The position numbers were made by a program, and so were the translations under genes. 64,000 nt of DNA, taken from contig NZ_CP080442.1 of NCBI RefSeq assembly GCF_019597925.1, forward strand, positions 351,001 to 415,000, given 5' to 3'. Under the pieces are notes generated by a model. That model made no database searches. It was not told the origin of the DNA and saw only the letters and a list, made by a program, of their open reading frames with translations. This DNA is from [Clostridium] scindens (GTDB lineage Bacteria > Bacillota > Clostridia > Lachnospirales > Lachnospiraceae). Position 1 is the stretch's first letter; every line of letters begins with the position of its first letter. Positions 16,960 to 25,180 of the stretch are shown here, piece after piece.

Positions 16960-17505
16960 CTAATATTTCTCAGGTTTTCGGAAGAAAGTCTTCTGAAGGA
17001 AGCCCATCAGCCTCATGCTCAGGAGAAATTCAGTCATTCCGCCTTTCTGGCGGTGACGTGCGGACGTCTCAACCAGGGCGTCGACCACCTTCTCCGTGCG
17101 ATCCCGCAGTTCCCCGGTCAGATGCGCGGTCAGGGGCTCTGTAGCCAGGGTCAGTTCCGAGAAATGGTAGTAAGGATTGGCTGCCATATATAGGAAGGTG
17201 TCGTAACTGAAGCGGCACTGTTCTACCTTCATGGGTTCGTCTTCTGGCAGGAACTGGAAATAATGGTAAGCCCCCAGACACATAAGCGTGCCCCGGCTTA
17301 CCGGATATTCCCGGGTGTTGACTACGATCTTGCCGTTACTGTCACGGAAATACAGCAGGGTGATGCCGCTGTTCTTCTTTAAGACCGTCTGCGATGTGAC
17401 GATCTTGCTTACGGCAGTCACGGGAAACTGGAAGTCCTCTTTGGAGTAGTATTTCGCGCTTGCAAAAAGCGGCGGATAATTGATGGAGTTTTTGGACTTT
17501 GTCAT
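16960..17505 (-). CDS. barB: BarB-like stand-alone sensor domain protein
   Basis: A 181-aa protein with no helix-turn-helix. Residues about 45-125 resemble the cupin-like sensor domain of BarA next door: the stretch with GKIVVNTREYPVSRGT and LGAYHYFQF aligns with GTITINGVEFPFEQST and LQSYHTFTI in BarA. The remaining residues look like the helical dimerisation linker that precedes an AraC DNA-binding domain, and the protein ends where that domain would begin. Its start overlaps the barA stop by four bases (17502-17505), so the two are translationally coupled. Regulators named barA and barB are known next to the C. scindens bai operon; the barB name is by position. A role as co-sensor or antagonist of BarA is inference. 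Confidence 0.72.
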   Translation of the reverse strand: MTKSKNSINYPPLFASAKYYSKEDFQFPVTAVSKIVTSQTVLKKNSGITLLYFRDSNGKIVVNTREYPVSRGTLMCLGAYHYFQFLPEDEPMKVEQCRFSYDTFLYMAANPYYHFSELTLATEPLTAHLTGELRDRTEKVVDALVETSARHRQKGGMTEFLLSMRLMGFLQKTFFRKPEKY

Positions 17506-18734
17506 TGGTTTTCACCTCCCCGGTAGAGACTCCGGTATTCGCCAGGCGTCATCTTATAGAGTTTGTTAAAGGCCCTGGAAAAGGAGCGGCTGCAGTTGAA
17601 CCCTACATTTACCGCCACATCCAGCACCGGAAGATTCGTCGTAAGCAGAAGGGCTGCAGCATGACGCAGCCTTGTAAGGACGGTGATGTCCTTGTAGGAC
17701 GCGCCGAATTTCTCCTGGACCAGCTCCCGGATAACGCTCTCGGACAGATAGAGGGACTTGGAGGCGTCCTTGATGTCGATGGGAGATGAAAAACTTGCAT
17801 AGGAGTGATTCAGCACATCCATCAGCATCTGGCTCATGATCATGCCGCGGTATACCTTCTCCCCGCTCTCCAGCATCTGCTTGCGATATTCCAGAGGCGT
17901 CGTCCCGGTATATTTCTTAAAGATGCGGTAGAAGGCTACTTCCGAGGAAAATCCGGAATGCTCGGCCACGTATGACAGAGACATGTCTTCGTAGAGAAGC
18001 GCGCCGGAAGCGATATTCACCCGTACGCGGTTCAGCGTGTGGGCAAAGTTGTAACCGCTGATATTGCGCAGTTCCCGGTTCAGCGTAGAAGCGTTGGTAG
18101 AAAAACGCTCAGCCACGCTCTCGGCCGTAATGTCCTCGGCAAAATGGGAGCCGATATAAAGGGTTGCCTGCCATCCAAGAGGCCAGTCCTTGTCCTGGTC
18201 TTTCTGGCTTTGATGGATGCCATGCTTGATGAAAAAGTACGCAAACTGCCCAAGGATGGAGACCTTTATCAGTGAACTGCCAGGATCGAAGCAGGAATCT
18301 TCCTTTTCAAATTCATCGAATAAATCCCGGATCTTTTGCTGATATACTCCTTCCAGCCGGATAACGGGGAGGGCGACCATAATGGCGTCCACCGTATCAG
18401 GGCTTGGTTCCCTGAGCGCCAGAAAGGAAGAGAGCGGATAGTCATACACGCAGATAGACAACTCAAGAGGATCGTCGGAATCCGCTTTGATCGTGAACGT
18501 GTGGTACGACTGAAGCCAGACGAAGGTACTCTGTTCAAATGGGAACTCTACGCCATTGATCGTAATTGTGCCGCATCCGGAATTCACCAGTATGAAAAGG
18601 GACTCATTTTCACAGATGGGCGGGGTGATGTCGCTGATGGTATGCTTCTGCAGGCGCAGATATTTGTCCTTTCCGGTAAAGACAGAATGGACAGGGCTGC
18701 CACAGATGGGCTTGGATTTTATTGTGTTTGGCAT
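17502..18734 (-). CDS. barA: AraC-family regulator BarA with two tandem DNA-binding domains
   Basis: Divergently transcribed neighbour of baiB (410 aa), the likely bile acid regulator BarA. Residues about 35-110 form a cupin-like sensor domain and 120-175 a helical linker. An AraC DNA-binding domain follows at about 190-285, with helices ITAESVAERFSTNASTLNRE and the family signature GFSSEVAFYRIFKKYTGTTP. A second complete one is at about 305-402 with LYLSESVIRELVQEKFG and GFNCSRSFSRAFNKLYKMTP. Ordinary AraC proteins have one such domain near 290-300 aa total, so this is a duplication. AAGGAAGGAG precedes the ATG. It probably senses bile acids and controls bai and itself, which is inference from position. 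Confidence 0.85.
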   Translation of the reverse strand: MPNTIKSKPICGSPVHSVFTGKDKYLRLQKHTISDITPPICENESLFILVNSGCGTITINGVEFPFEQSTFVWLQSYHTFTIKADSDDPLELSICVYDYPLSSFLALREPSPDTVDAIMVALPVIRLEGVYQQKIRDLFDEFEKEDSCFDPGSSLIKVSILGQFAYFFIKHGIHQSQKDQDKDWPLGWQATLYIGSHFAEDITAESVAERFSTNASTLNRELRNISGYNFAHTLNRVRVNIASGALLYEDMSLSYVAEHSGFSSEVAFYRIFKKYTGTTPLEYRKQMLESGEKVYRGMIMSQMLMDVLNHSYASFSSPIDIKDASKSLYLSESVIRELVQEKFGASYKDITVLTRLRHAAALLLTTNLPVLDVAVNVGFNCSRSFSRAFNKLYKMTPGEYRSLYRGGENQ

Positions 18735-18986
18735 GGTAATGCTCCTTCCTTAACTAGGCGAGTCTGAAAATTATGTTAGAAGTTATAAATCTGATAGTAT
18801 TATAGCACATTTTGTCCCTTAATCAATTAGATATTACCAACAAAAAGTAATCTTTACTATTGTAAGATGCCACGAAATTATCCGATATTGTACCAGGCAA
18901 AAATGTTAAAGTTATATCAAGCAAAAGAAGAAAATGTTGAAAAAATGTACAAATAGCACGAAGAAAAGATATTAAGCATTAAGAAA
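18735..18986. promoter_or_regulatory. barA-baiB divergent control region
   Basis: A 252-base AT-rich gap carrying both promoters. A repeat occurs in the same orientation on each side: ATGTTAGAAGTTATA (18773-18787) in the barA leader and ATGTTAAAGTTATA (18904-18917) upstream of baiB. A small inverted repeat AGTAA-N3-TTACT lies at 18846-18858. AraC regulators usually bind direct repeats, so these are candidate BarA sites. No well-spaced consensus promoter for baiB stands out; TTGTAC at 18888-18893 with TTATAT at 18913-18918 has an over-long 19-bp spacer and may need an activator. Confidence 0.45.
18799..18826 (-). promoter_or_regulatory. Candidate barA promoter
   Basis: Minus strand TTGATT (18826-18821), 16 bp, TATAAT (18804-18799), about 65 bases before the barA start. 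Confidence 0.5.
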
Positions 18987-20549
18987 ATGCACAAAAAATC
19001 AGCGTGTGAGAGGGAGGGCAAGGAGTTGAAGCGTGACTTTTTTAACAAGTTTAATTTGGGGACATCGAACTTTGTCACGCCGGGAAAACAGTTGGAATAC
19101 GTTTCGGAATGCAAGCCAGATTCTACTGCGGTCATTTGCTTAGATAAAGAACAGAACTGTTCCGTTATTACTTGGCATCAGCTGCACGTCTATTCCAGCC
19201 AGCTGGCATGGTACCTTATAGAAAATGAGATTGGCCCGGGGTCGATCGTACTTACAATGTTTCCGAACAGCATCGAGCACATTATTGCGGTATTTGCAAT
19301 CTGGAAGGCGGGCGCCTGCTATATGCCCATGTCCTATAAGGCGGCGGAATCCGAGATCAGGGAGGCCTGCGATACCATCCACCCGAATGCGGCTTTTGCG
19401 GAATGCAAGATTCCAGGATTAAAATTCTGCCTTAGCGCAGACGAGATATATGAGGCGATGGAAGGAAGATCCAAGGAGATGCCTTCGGACCGTCTGGCCA
19501 ATCCGAACATGATATCCTTATCAGGCGGAACCAGCGGAAAGATGAAGTTCATCCGTCAGAACCTTCCATGCGGGCTGGACGATGAGACGATCAGAAGTTG
19601 GTCTTTGATGTCCGGAATGGGATTTGAGCAGCGCCAGCTGCTGGTAGGCCCGCTGTTTCTTGGCGCGCCTCACTCCGCGGCGTTTAATGGACTGTTCATG
19701 GGCAACACCCTGGTACTGACCAGGAACCTTTGCCCGGGAAATATCCTGAACATGATTAAGAAATATAAGATTGAATTTATACAGATGGTGCCGACCCTGA
19801 TGAACCGGCTTGCCAAGCTGGAGGGAGTCGGAAAAGAAGACTTTGCATCCCTGAAGGCGCTGTGCCATACAGGGGGCGTCTGTTCTCCCTGGCTTAAGCA
19901 GATCTGGATCGACCTGCTGGGGCCTGAAAAGATCTATGAGATGTATTCCATGACGGAATGCATCGGCCTTACCTGCATCCGGGGAGACGAGTGGGTGAAG
20001 CATCCGGGAAGCATCGGACGGCCAGTGGGCGATAGCAAGGTGTCTATCCGGGATGAGAATGGCAAGGAAGTTGCGCCTTTTGAGATTGGCGAGATCTATA
20101 TGACAGCGCCGGCCTCCTATCTGGTTACCGAGTACATCAATTGGGAACCGCTGGAAGTGAAAGAGGGAGGCTTCCGAAGCGTAGGGGATATCGGCTACGT
20201 GGATGAGCAGGGCTATCTGTACTTTTCTGACCGGCGTAGCGACATGCTGGTATCAGGCGGAGAAAATGTGTTCGCCACCGAGGTCGAAACGGCGCTTTTG
20301 AGATATAAGGATATCCTGGACGCTGTAGTGGTAGGGATACCGGATGAAGATCTGGGGCGAAGGCTCCATGCGGTCATTGAGACAGGGAAAGAGATACCGG
20401 CAGAGGAACTGAAAACATTCCTGAGAAAGTATCTGACTCCATATAAGATACCAAAGACGTTCGAGTTCGTAAGGAGCATACGAAGGGGAGACAATGGAAA
20501 GGCCGACAGGAAGCGGATCCTGGAAGATTGTATTGCCCGCGGGGTATGA
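18987..20549 (+). CDS. baiB: Bile acid--CoA ligase BaiB
   Basis: First enzyme of bile acid 7alpha-dehydroxylation: it joins cholate or chenodeoxycholate to CoA with ATP. The 520-aa product has the adenylate-forming motif MISLSGGTSGKMKF near residue 173, an EMYSMTE core motif near 315, the SDRRSDMLVSGGENV hinge near 413 and the catalytic lysine in NGKADRKRIL near the end. Length and sequence match the known C. scindens BaiB. ATG 18987 has only a weak binding site; an in-frame TTG at 19026, preceded by AGGGAGG eight bases away, would give 507 aa and is a real alternative. It heads the eight-gene operon. Confidence 0.96.
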   Translation: MHKKSACEREGKELKRDFFNKFNLGTSNFVTPGKQLEYVSECKPDSTAVICLDKEQNCSVITWHQLHVYSSQLAWYLIENEIGPGSIVLTMFPNSIEHIIAVFAIWKAGACYMPMSYKAAESEIREACDTIHPNAAFAECKIPGLKFCLSADEIYEAMEGRSKEMPSDRLANPNMISLSGGTSGKMKFIRQNLPCGLDDETIRSWSLMSGMGFEQRQLLVGPLFLGAPHSAAFNGLFMGNTLVLTRNLCPGNILNMIKKYKIEFIQMVPTLMNRLAKLEGVGKEDFASLKALCHTGGVCSPWLKQIWIDLLGPEKIYEMYSMTECIGLTCIRGDEWVKHPGSIGRPVGDSKVSIRDENGKEVAPFEIGEIYMTAPASYLVTEYINWEPLEVKEGGFRSVGDIGYVDEQGYLYFSDRRSDMLVSGGENVFATEVETALLRYKDILDAVVVGIPDEDLGRRLHAVIETGKEIPAEELKTFLRKYLTPYKIPKTFEFVRSIRRGDNGKADRKRILEDCIARGV

Positions 20550-20596
20550 TTCTATAAATGCAAAGAAAACAAATTATATAAAGGAGGAGTAACAAA

Positions 20597-22516
20597 ATGA
20601 GTTACGAAGCACTTTTTTCACCATTCAAGGTCAGAGGACTGGAACTTAAAAACCGTATCGTCCTGCCTGGAATGAACACCAAGATGGCAAAGAACAAGCA
20701 CGACATAGGCGAGGATATGATAGCCTACCATGTTGCCAGGGCAAAAGCGGGATGCGCGTTAAATATATTTGAATGCGTAGCATTATGTCCGGCGCCTCAC
20801 GCTTATATGTATATGGGGCTTTACACGGACCATCATGTAGAACAGCTTAAGAAATTGACGGATGCAGTCCATGAAGCAGGCGGCAAGATGGGCATCCAGC
20901 TGTGGCATGGAGGATTCAGCCCGCAGATGTTCTTTGACGAGACCAACACCCTGGAAACTCCGGACACTCTTACGGTAGAGAGGATTCATGAGATCGTAGA
21001 AGAATTCGGACGCGGCGCAAGGATGGCTGTTCAGGCTGGATTTGACGCAGTAGAATTCCATGCGGCTCACAGTTATCTGCCTCACGAGTTCTTAAGCCCT
21101 GGAATGAACAAACGTACGGATGAGTACGGCGGAAGTTTTGAGAATCGCTGCAGATTCTGTTATGAAGTCGTTCAGGCAATCCGTTCTAATATCCCGGATG
21201 ACATGCCATTCTTTATGCGTGCAGACTGCATCGACGAATTAATGGAACAGACCATGACAGAGGAAGAAATCGTTACATTTATCAATAAGTGCGCAGAACT
21301 TGGCGTGGATGTGGCAGACCTTTCCCGTGGAAACGCGACTTCATTCGCAACCGTATATGAAGTTCCGCCATTCAACCTGGCTCATGGCTTCAACATAGAG
21401 AATATTTACAACATCAAAAAGCAGATCAATATCCCGGTTATGGGAGTTGGCCGTATCAATACAGGAGAGATGGCAAACAAGGTCATTGAAGAAGGCAAGT
21501 TTGACCTGGTAGGCATCGGACGCGCCCAGCTTGCAGATCCAAACTGGATCACCAAAGTAAGAGAAGGCAAAGAAGACCTGATCCGCCACTGTATCGGATG
21601 TGACCAGGGATGCTATGACGCAGTCATCAATCCAAAGATGAAGCATATCACCTGCACCCACAATCCAGGATTGTGCTTAGAGTATCAGGGAATGCCAAAG
21701 ACAGACGCTCCTAAGAAAGTCATGATCGTAGGAGGCGGAATGGCAGGCATGATCGCTGCGGAAGTATTAAAGACCAGAGGCCATAACCCGGTAATCTTCG
21801 AGGCATCCGACAAGCTTGCAGGACAGTTCAGGCTGGCAGGCGTAGCGCCGATGAAGCAGGATTGGGCAGATGTTGCAGAATGGGAAGCAAAAGAAGTAGA
21901 GCGCCTTGGAATCGAAGTACGTCTGAATACCGAAGTGACTGCAGAGACCATTAAGGAATTCAATCCGGATAATGTCATCATCGCAGTAGGCTCTACCTAT
22001 GCGCTGCCTGAGATTCCGGGAATCGACAGCCCAAGCGTATACTCCCAGTATCAGGTACTGAAAGGGGAAGTAAATCCGACAGGCCGTGTAGCCGTTATCG
22101 GATGCGGACTGGTTGGTACGGAAGTCGCAGAACTTCTGGCATCCAGAGGCGCACAGGTAATCGCGATCGAGAGGAAGGGCGTAGGTACCGGTCTTAGCAT
22201 GCTTCGCAGAATGTTCATGAACCCGGAATTCAAATATTACAAGATCGCCAAGATGTCCGGAACAAATGTCACCGCTTTAGAGCAGGGCAAGGTTCACTAC
22301 ATCATGACAGACAAGAAGACCAAAGAAGTGACGCAGGGAGTCCTGGAATGCGACGCTACCGTTATCTGTACAGGAATTACGGCACGTCCAAGCGATGGGC
22401 TTAAGGCAAGATGCGAAGAACTTGGAATCCCGGTTGAGGTGATCGGAGACGCTGCTGGCGCAAGAGACTGCACGATCGCGACACGCGAAGGCTATGACGC
22501 AGGAATGGCAATCTAG
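20597..22516 (+). CDS. baiCD: 3-oxocholoyl-CoA 4-desaturase BaiCD
   Basis: Flavoprotein (639 aa) of the old yellow enzyme/2,4-dienoyl-CoA reductase type. It introduces the C4-C5 double bond in 3-oxo-cholyl-CoA, and in reconstitution work it also reduces it again late in the pathway. An FMN-binding TIM barrel occupies about residues 1-330, with the LWHGG and FHAAHSYLPHEFLSP segments. The iron-sulfur cysteines C-x2-C-x3-C-x13-C (from CIGCDQGC) come next near 335-357, then a Rossmann domain with MIVGGGMAGMIAAEVL near 377 and a second nucleotide motif VIGCGLVGTEVAELL near 500. AAGGAGG stands before the ATG. Paralogous to baiH later in the operon. Confidence 0.96.
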   Translation: MSYEALFSPFKVRGLELKNRIVLPGMNTKMAKNKHDIGEDMIAYHVARAKAGCALNIFECVALCPAPHAYMYMGLYTDHHVEQLKKLTDAVHEAGGKMGIQLWHGGFSPQMFFDETNTLETPDTLTVERIHEIVEEFGRGARMAVQAGFDAVEFHAAHSYLPHEFLSPGMNKRTDEYGGSFENRCRFCYEVVQAIRSNIPDDMPFFMRADCIDELMEQTMTEEEIVTFINKCAELGVDVADLSRGNATSFATVYEVPPFNLAHGFNIENIYNIKKQINIPVMGVGRINTGEMANKVIEEGKFDLVGIGRAQLADPNWITKVREGKEDLIRHCIGCDQGCYDAVINPKMKHITCTHNPGLCLEYQGMPKTDAPKKVMIVGGGMAGMIAAEVLKTRGHNPVIFEASDKLAGQFRLAGVAPMKQDWADVAEWEAKEVERLGIEVRLNTEVTAETIKEFNPDNVIIAVGSTYALPEIPGIDSPSVYSQYQVLKGEVNPTGRVAVIGCGLVGTEVAELLASRGAQVIAIERKGVGTGLSMLRRMFMNPEFKYYKIAKMSGTNVTALEQGKVHYIMTDKKTKEVTQGVLECDATVICTGITARPSDGLKARCEELGIPVEVIGDAAGARDCTIATREGYDAGMAI

Positions 22517-22560
22517 AAAATCAGAACTTATCAATCTTACATATAGAAAGGATGATACAT

Positions 22561-23061
22561 ATGACATTAGAAGAGAGAGTTGAAGCATTAGAAAAAGAAT
22601 TGCAGGAGATGAAGGATATTGAGGCAATCAAGGAACTGAAAGGAAAGTATTTCCGCTGCCTGGACGGAAAGATGTGGGATGAGCTGGAGACCACCCTGTC
22701 ACCAAATATCGTAACCTCTTATTCCAACGGGAAACTGGTATTCCATAGCCCGAAGGAAGTTACCGATTACTTAAAGAGCACGATGCCAAAAGAAGAGATC
22801 AGCATGCATATGGGCCACACGCCGGAGATCACCATTGACAGCGCGACTACGGCTACGGGCAGATGGTATCTGGAAGATAGATTGATCTTTACGGACGGCA
22901 AGTACAAAGACGTAGGAATCAATGGCGGCGCGTTCTATACAGACAAATATGAGAAGATAGACGGCCAGTGGTACATCCTTGAAACAGGCTATGTACGAAT
23001 CTATGAAGAACATTTCATGCGTGATCCAAAGATCCATATCACGATGAACATGCACAAATAA
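22561..23061 (+). CDS. baiE: Bile acid 7alpha-dehydratase BaiE
   Basis: The rate-limiting step: elimination of the 7alpha-hydroxyl of 3-oxo-Delta4 bile acyl-CoA. The SnoaL/NTF2-fold protein is 166 aa from ATG 22561. The upstream in-frame ATG at 22552 touches the GAAAGGA binding site and is unlikely. All active-site residues described for C. scindens BaiE are present at the expected numbers: Tyr30, Asp35, His83 (in SMHMGHTPE), Asp106 and Arg146. The enzyme should therefore be active. It lies 44 bases after baiCD and is paralogous to baiI. Confidence 0.97.
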   Translation: MTLEERVEALEKELQEMKDIEAIKELKGKYFRCLDGKMWDELETTLSPNIVTSYSNGKLVFHSPKEVTDYLKSTMPKEEISMHMGHTPEITIDSATTATGRWYLEDRLIFTDGKYKDVGINGGAFYTDKYEKIDGQWYILETGYVRIYEEHFMRDPKIHITMNMHK

Positions 23062-23093
23062 GAATATTGTAAAAGAAAGGCAGGAGTAAGAGT

Positions 23094-23843
23094 ATGAATC
23101 TCGTACAAGACAAAGTTACGATCATCACAGGCGGCACAAGAGGTATTGGATTCGCCGCTGCCAAAATATTTATCGACAATGGCGCAAAAGTATCCATCTT
23201 CGGAGAGACGCAGGAAGAAGTAGATACAGCGCTTGCACAGTTAAAAGAACTTTATCCGGAAGAAGAGGTTCTGGGATTCGCGCCGGATCTTACATCCAGA
23301 GACGCAGTTATGGCAGCAGTAGGCCAGGTAGCACAGAAATATGGCAGACTGGATGTCATGATCAACAATGCAGGAATTACCAGCAACAACGTATTCTCCA
23401 GAGTGTCTGAAGAAGAGTTCAAGCATATTATGGACATCAATGTAACAGGCGTATTCAACGGCGCATGGTGCGCATACCAGTGCATGAAGGATGCCAAAAA
23501 GGGCGTTATCATCAACACGGCATCCGTTACAGGCATCTTCGGATCACTCTCAGGCGTAGGATATCCGGCCAGCAAGGCAAGCGTGATCGGACTCACCCAT
23601 GGACTTGGAAGAGAGATCATCCGCAAGAATATCCGTGTAGTAGGAGTGGCTCCTGGAGTTGTGAACACGGATATGACCAATGGCAATCCTCCGGAGATCA
23701 TGGAAGGATATCTGAAGGCGCTTCCGATGAAGAGAATGCTTGAGCCGGAAGAGATCGCTAATGTATACCTGTTCCTGGCATCTGACTTGGCAAGCGGCAT
23801 TACGGCTACTACGGTCAGCGTAGACGGGGCTTACAGACCATAA
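23094..23843 (+). CDS. baiA2: Bile acid 3alpha-hydroxysteroid dehydrogenase BaiA2
   Basis: Short-chain dehydrogenase (249 aa) that oxidises the 3alpha-hydroxyl of bile acyl-CoA with NAD+ and reduces the 3-oxo group at the end of the pathway. The cofactor motif TGGTRGIG is at residues 13-20, NNAG at 91-94, and the catalytic set Ser144, Tyr157, Lys161 (YPASK) is complete. Glu42, reported to exclude NADP+ in BaiA2, is present. The name BaiA2 rests on its place within the operon between baiE and baiF; the nearly identical monocistronic baiA1/A3 copies lie elsewhere in known strains. Confidence 0.96.
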   Translation: MNLVQDKVTIITGGTRGIGFAAAKIFIDNGAKVSIFGETQEEVDTALAQLKELYPEEEVLGFAPDLTSRDAVMAAVGQVAQKYGRLDVMINNAGITSNNVFSRVSEEEFKHIMDINVTGVFNGAWCAYQCMKDAKKGVIINTASVTGIFGSLSGVGYPASKASVIGLTHGLGREIIRKNIRVVGVAPGVVNTDMTNGNPPEIMEGYLKALPMKRMLEPEEIANVYLFLASDLASGITATTVSVDGAYRP

Positions 23844-23895
23844 TTTTAATTTTTACTAAGTAAAATATGTGATATAGAAAAGGAGATATAAAAAC

Positions 23896-25176
23896 ATGGC
23901 TGGAATAAAAGATTTTCCAAAATTCGGAGCTCTTGCAGGGCTTAAGATACTTGACAGCGGATCTAACATCGCCGGACCTTTAGGCGGAGGCCTTCTGGCA
24001 GAATGCGGAGCAACGGTCATCCATTTTGAAGGACCAAAGAAACCTGATAACCAGAGAGGATGGTACGGCTATCCACAGAATCACCGTAATCAGCTGTCTA
24101 TGGTAGCAGACATCAAATCTGAAGAAGGAAGAAAGATATTCCTTGATCTGATCAAATGGGCAGATATCTGGGTAGAGTCATCCAAAGGCGGACAGTATGA
24201 CAGGCTGGGACTTTCCGATGAAGTCATCTGGGAAGTAAATCCTAAGATTGCCATCGTGCACGTATCCGGATATGGACAGACAGGAGACCCGTCTTATGTT
24301 ACACGTGCATCCTATGACGCAGTAGGCCAGGCATTCAGCGGCTATATGTCACTGAACGGAACAACGGAAGCGCTGAAGATCAATCCTTATCTGAGCGATT
24401 TCGTATGCGGACTTACCACATGCTGGGCTATGCTTGCCTGCTATGTAAGCACCATTCTTACCGGAAAGGGCGAATCTGTTGACGTTGCGCAGTACGAAGC
24501 GCTGGCACGTATCATGGACGGACGTATGATCCAGTACGCTACAGACGGCGTGAAGATGCCAAGAACCGGCAATAAGGATGCGCAGGCTGCCCTGTTCAGC
24601 TTCTACACCTGCAAAGACGGACGTACGATCTTTATCGGAATGACTGGCGCGGAAGTATGTAAGAGAGGATTCCCGATCATCGGACTTCCGGTACCTGGAA
24701 CCGGAGACCCGGACTTCCCGGAAGGCTTCACAGGCTGGATGATCTATACTCCTGTAGGACAGAGAATGGAAAAGGCTATGGAGAAGTATGTATCTGAGCA
24801 TACGATGGAAGAAGTAGAGGCTGAGATGCAGGCACACCAGATTCCATGCCAGAGAGTATACGAGCTGGAAGACTGCCTGAACGATCCTCACTGGAAAGCA
24901 CGTGGAACTATTACGGAGTGGGATGACCCGATGATGGGACATATCACAGGCCTTGGACTGATCAACAAGTTCAAGAGAAATCCTTCCGAAATCTGGAGAG
25001 GCGCTCCGCTGTTCGGTATGGATAACCGCGATATCCTGAAAGACCTGGGATATGACGATGCAAAGATCGACGAACTCTATGAGCAGGGCATCGTCAATGA
25101 ATTCGACCTTGACACTACTATCAAACGCTATAGACTGGATGAAGTAATTCCACATATGAGAAAGAAAGAGGAGTAA
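23896..25176 (+). CDS. baiF: Bile acid CoA-transferase BaiF
   Basis: Class III (CaiB/BaiF) CoA-transferase of 426 aa, the type member of its family. It moves CoA from a deoxybile acyl-CoA product to an incoming primary bile acid, saving ATP; it was first described as a hydrolase. The N-terminal LKILDSGSNIAGPLGG is typical, HVSGYGQTGDPSYV lies near residue 122, and the catalytic aspartate is Asp168 in NPYLSDFVCG. AAAAGGAG precedes the ATG. It ends four bases before baiG, so the two are tightly coupled. Confidence 0.95.
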   Translation: MAGIKDFPKFGALAGLKILDSGSNIAGPLGGGLLAECGATVIHFEGPKKPDNQRGWYGYPQNHRNQLSMVADIKSEEGRKIFLDLIKWADIWVESSKGGQYDRLGLSDEVIWEVNPKIAIVHVSGYGQTGDPSYVTRASYDAVGQAFSGYMSLNGTTEALKINPYLSDFVCGLTTCWAMLACYVSTILTGKGESVDVAQYEALARIMDGRMIQYATDGVKMPRTGNKDAQAALFSFYTCKDGRTIFIGMTGAEVCKRGFPIIGLPVPGTGDPDFPEGFTGWMIYTPVGQRMEKAMEKYVSEHTMEEVEAEMQAHQIPCQRVYELEDCLNDPHWKARGTITEWDDPMMGHITGLGLINKFKRNPSEIWRGAPLFGMDNRDILKDLGYDDAKIDELYEQGIVNEFDLDTTIKRYRLDEVIPHMRKKEE

Positions 25177-25180
25177 GAGT

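Noticed and set aside
18735..18986. A confident baiB promoter assignment
   Set aside because: Candidate -35 and -10 boxes are badly spaced, so only the control region as a whole is annotated.
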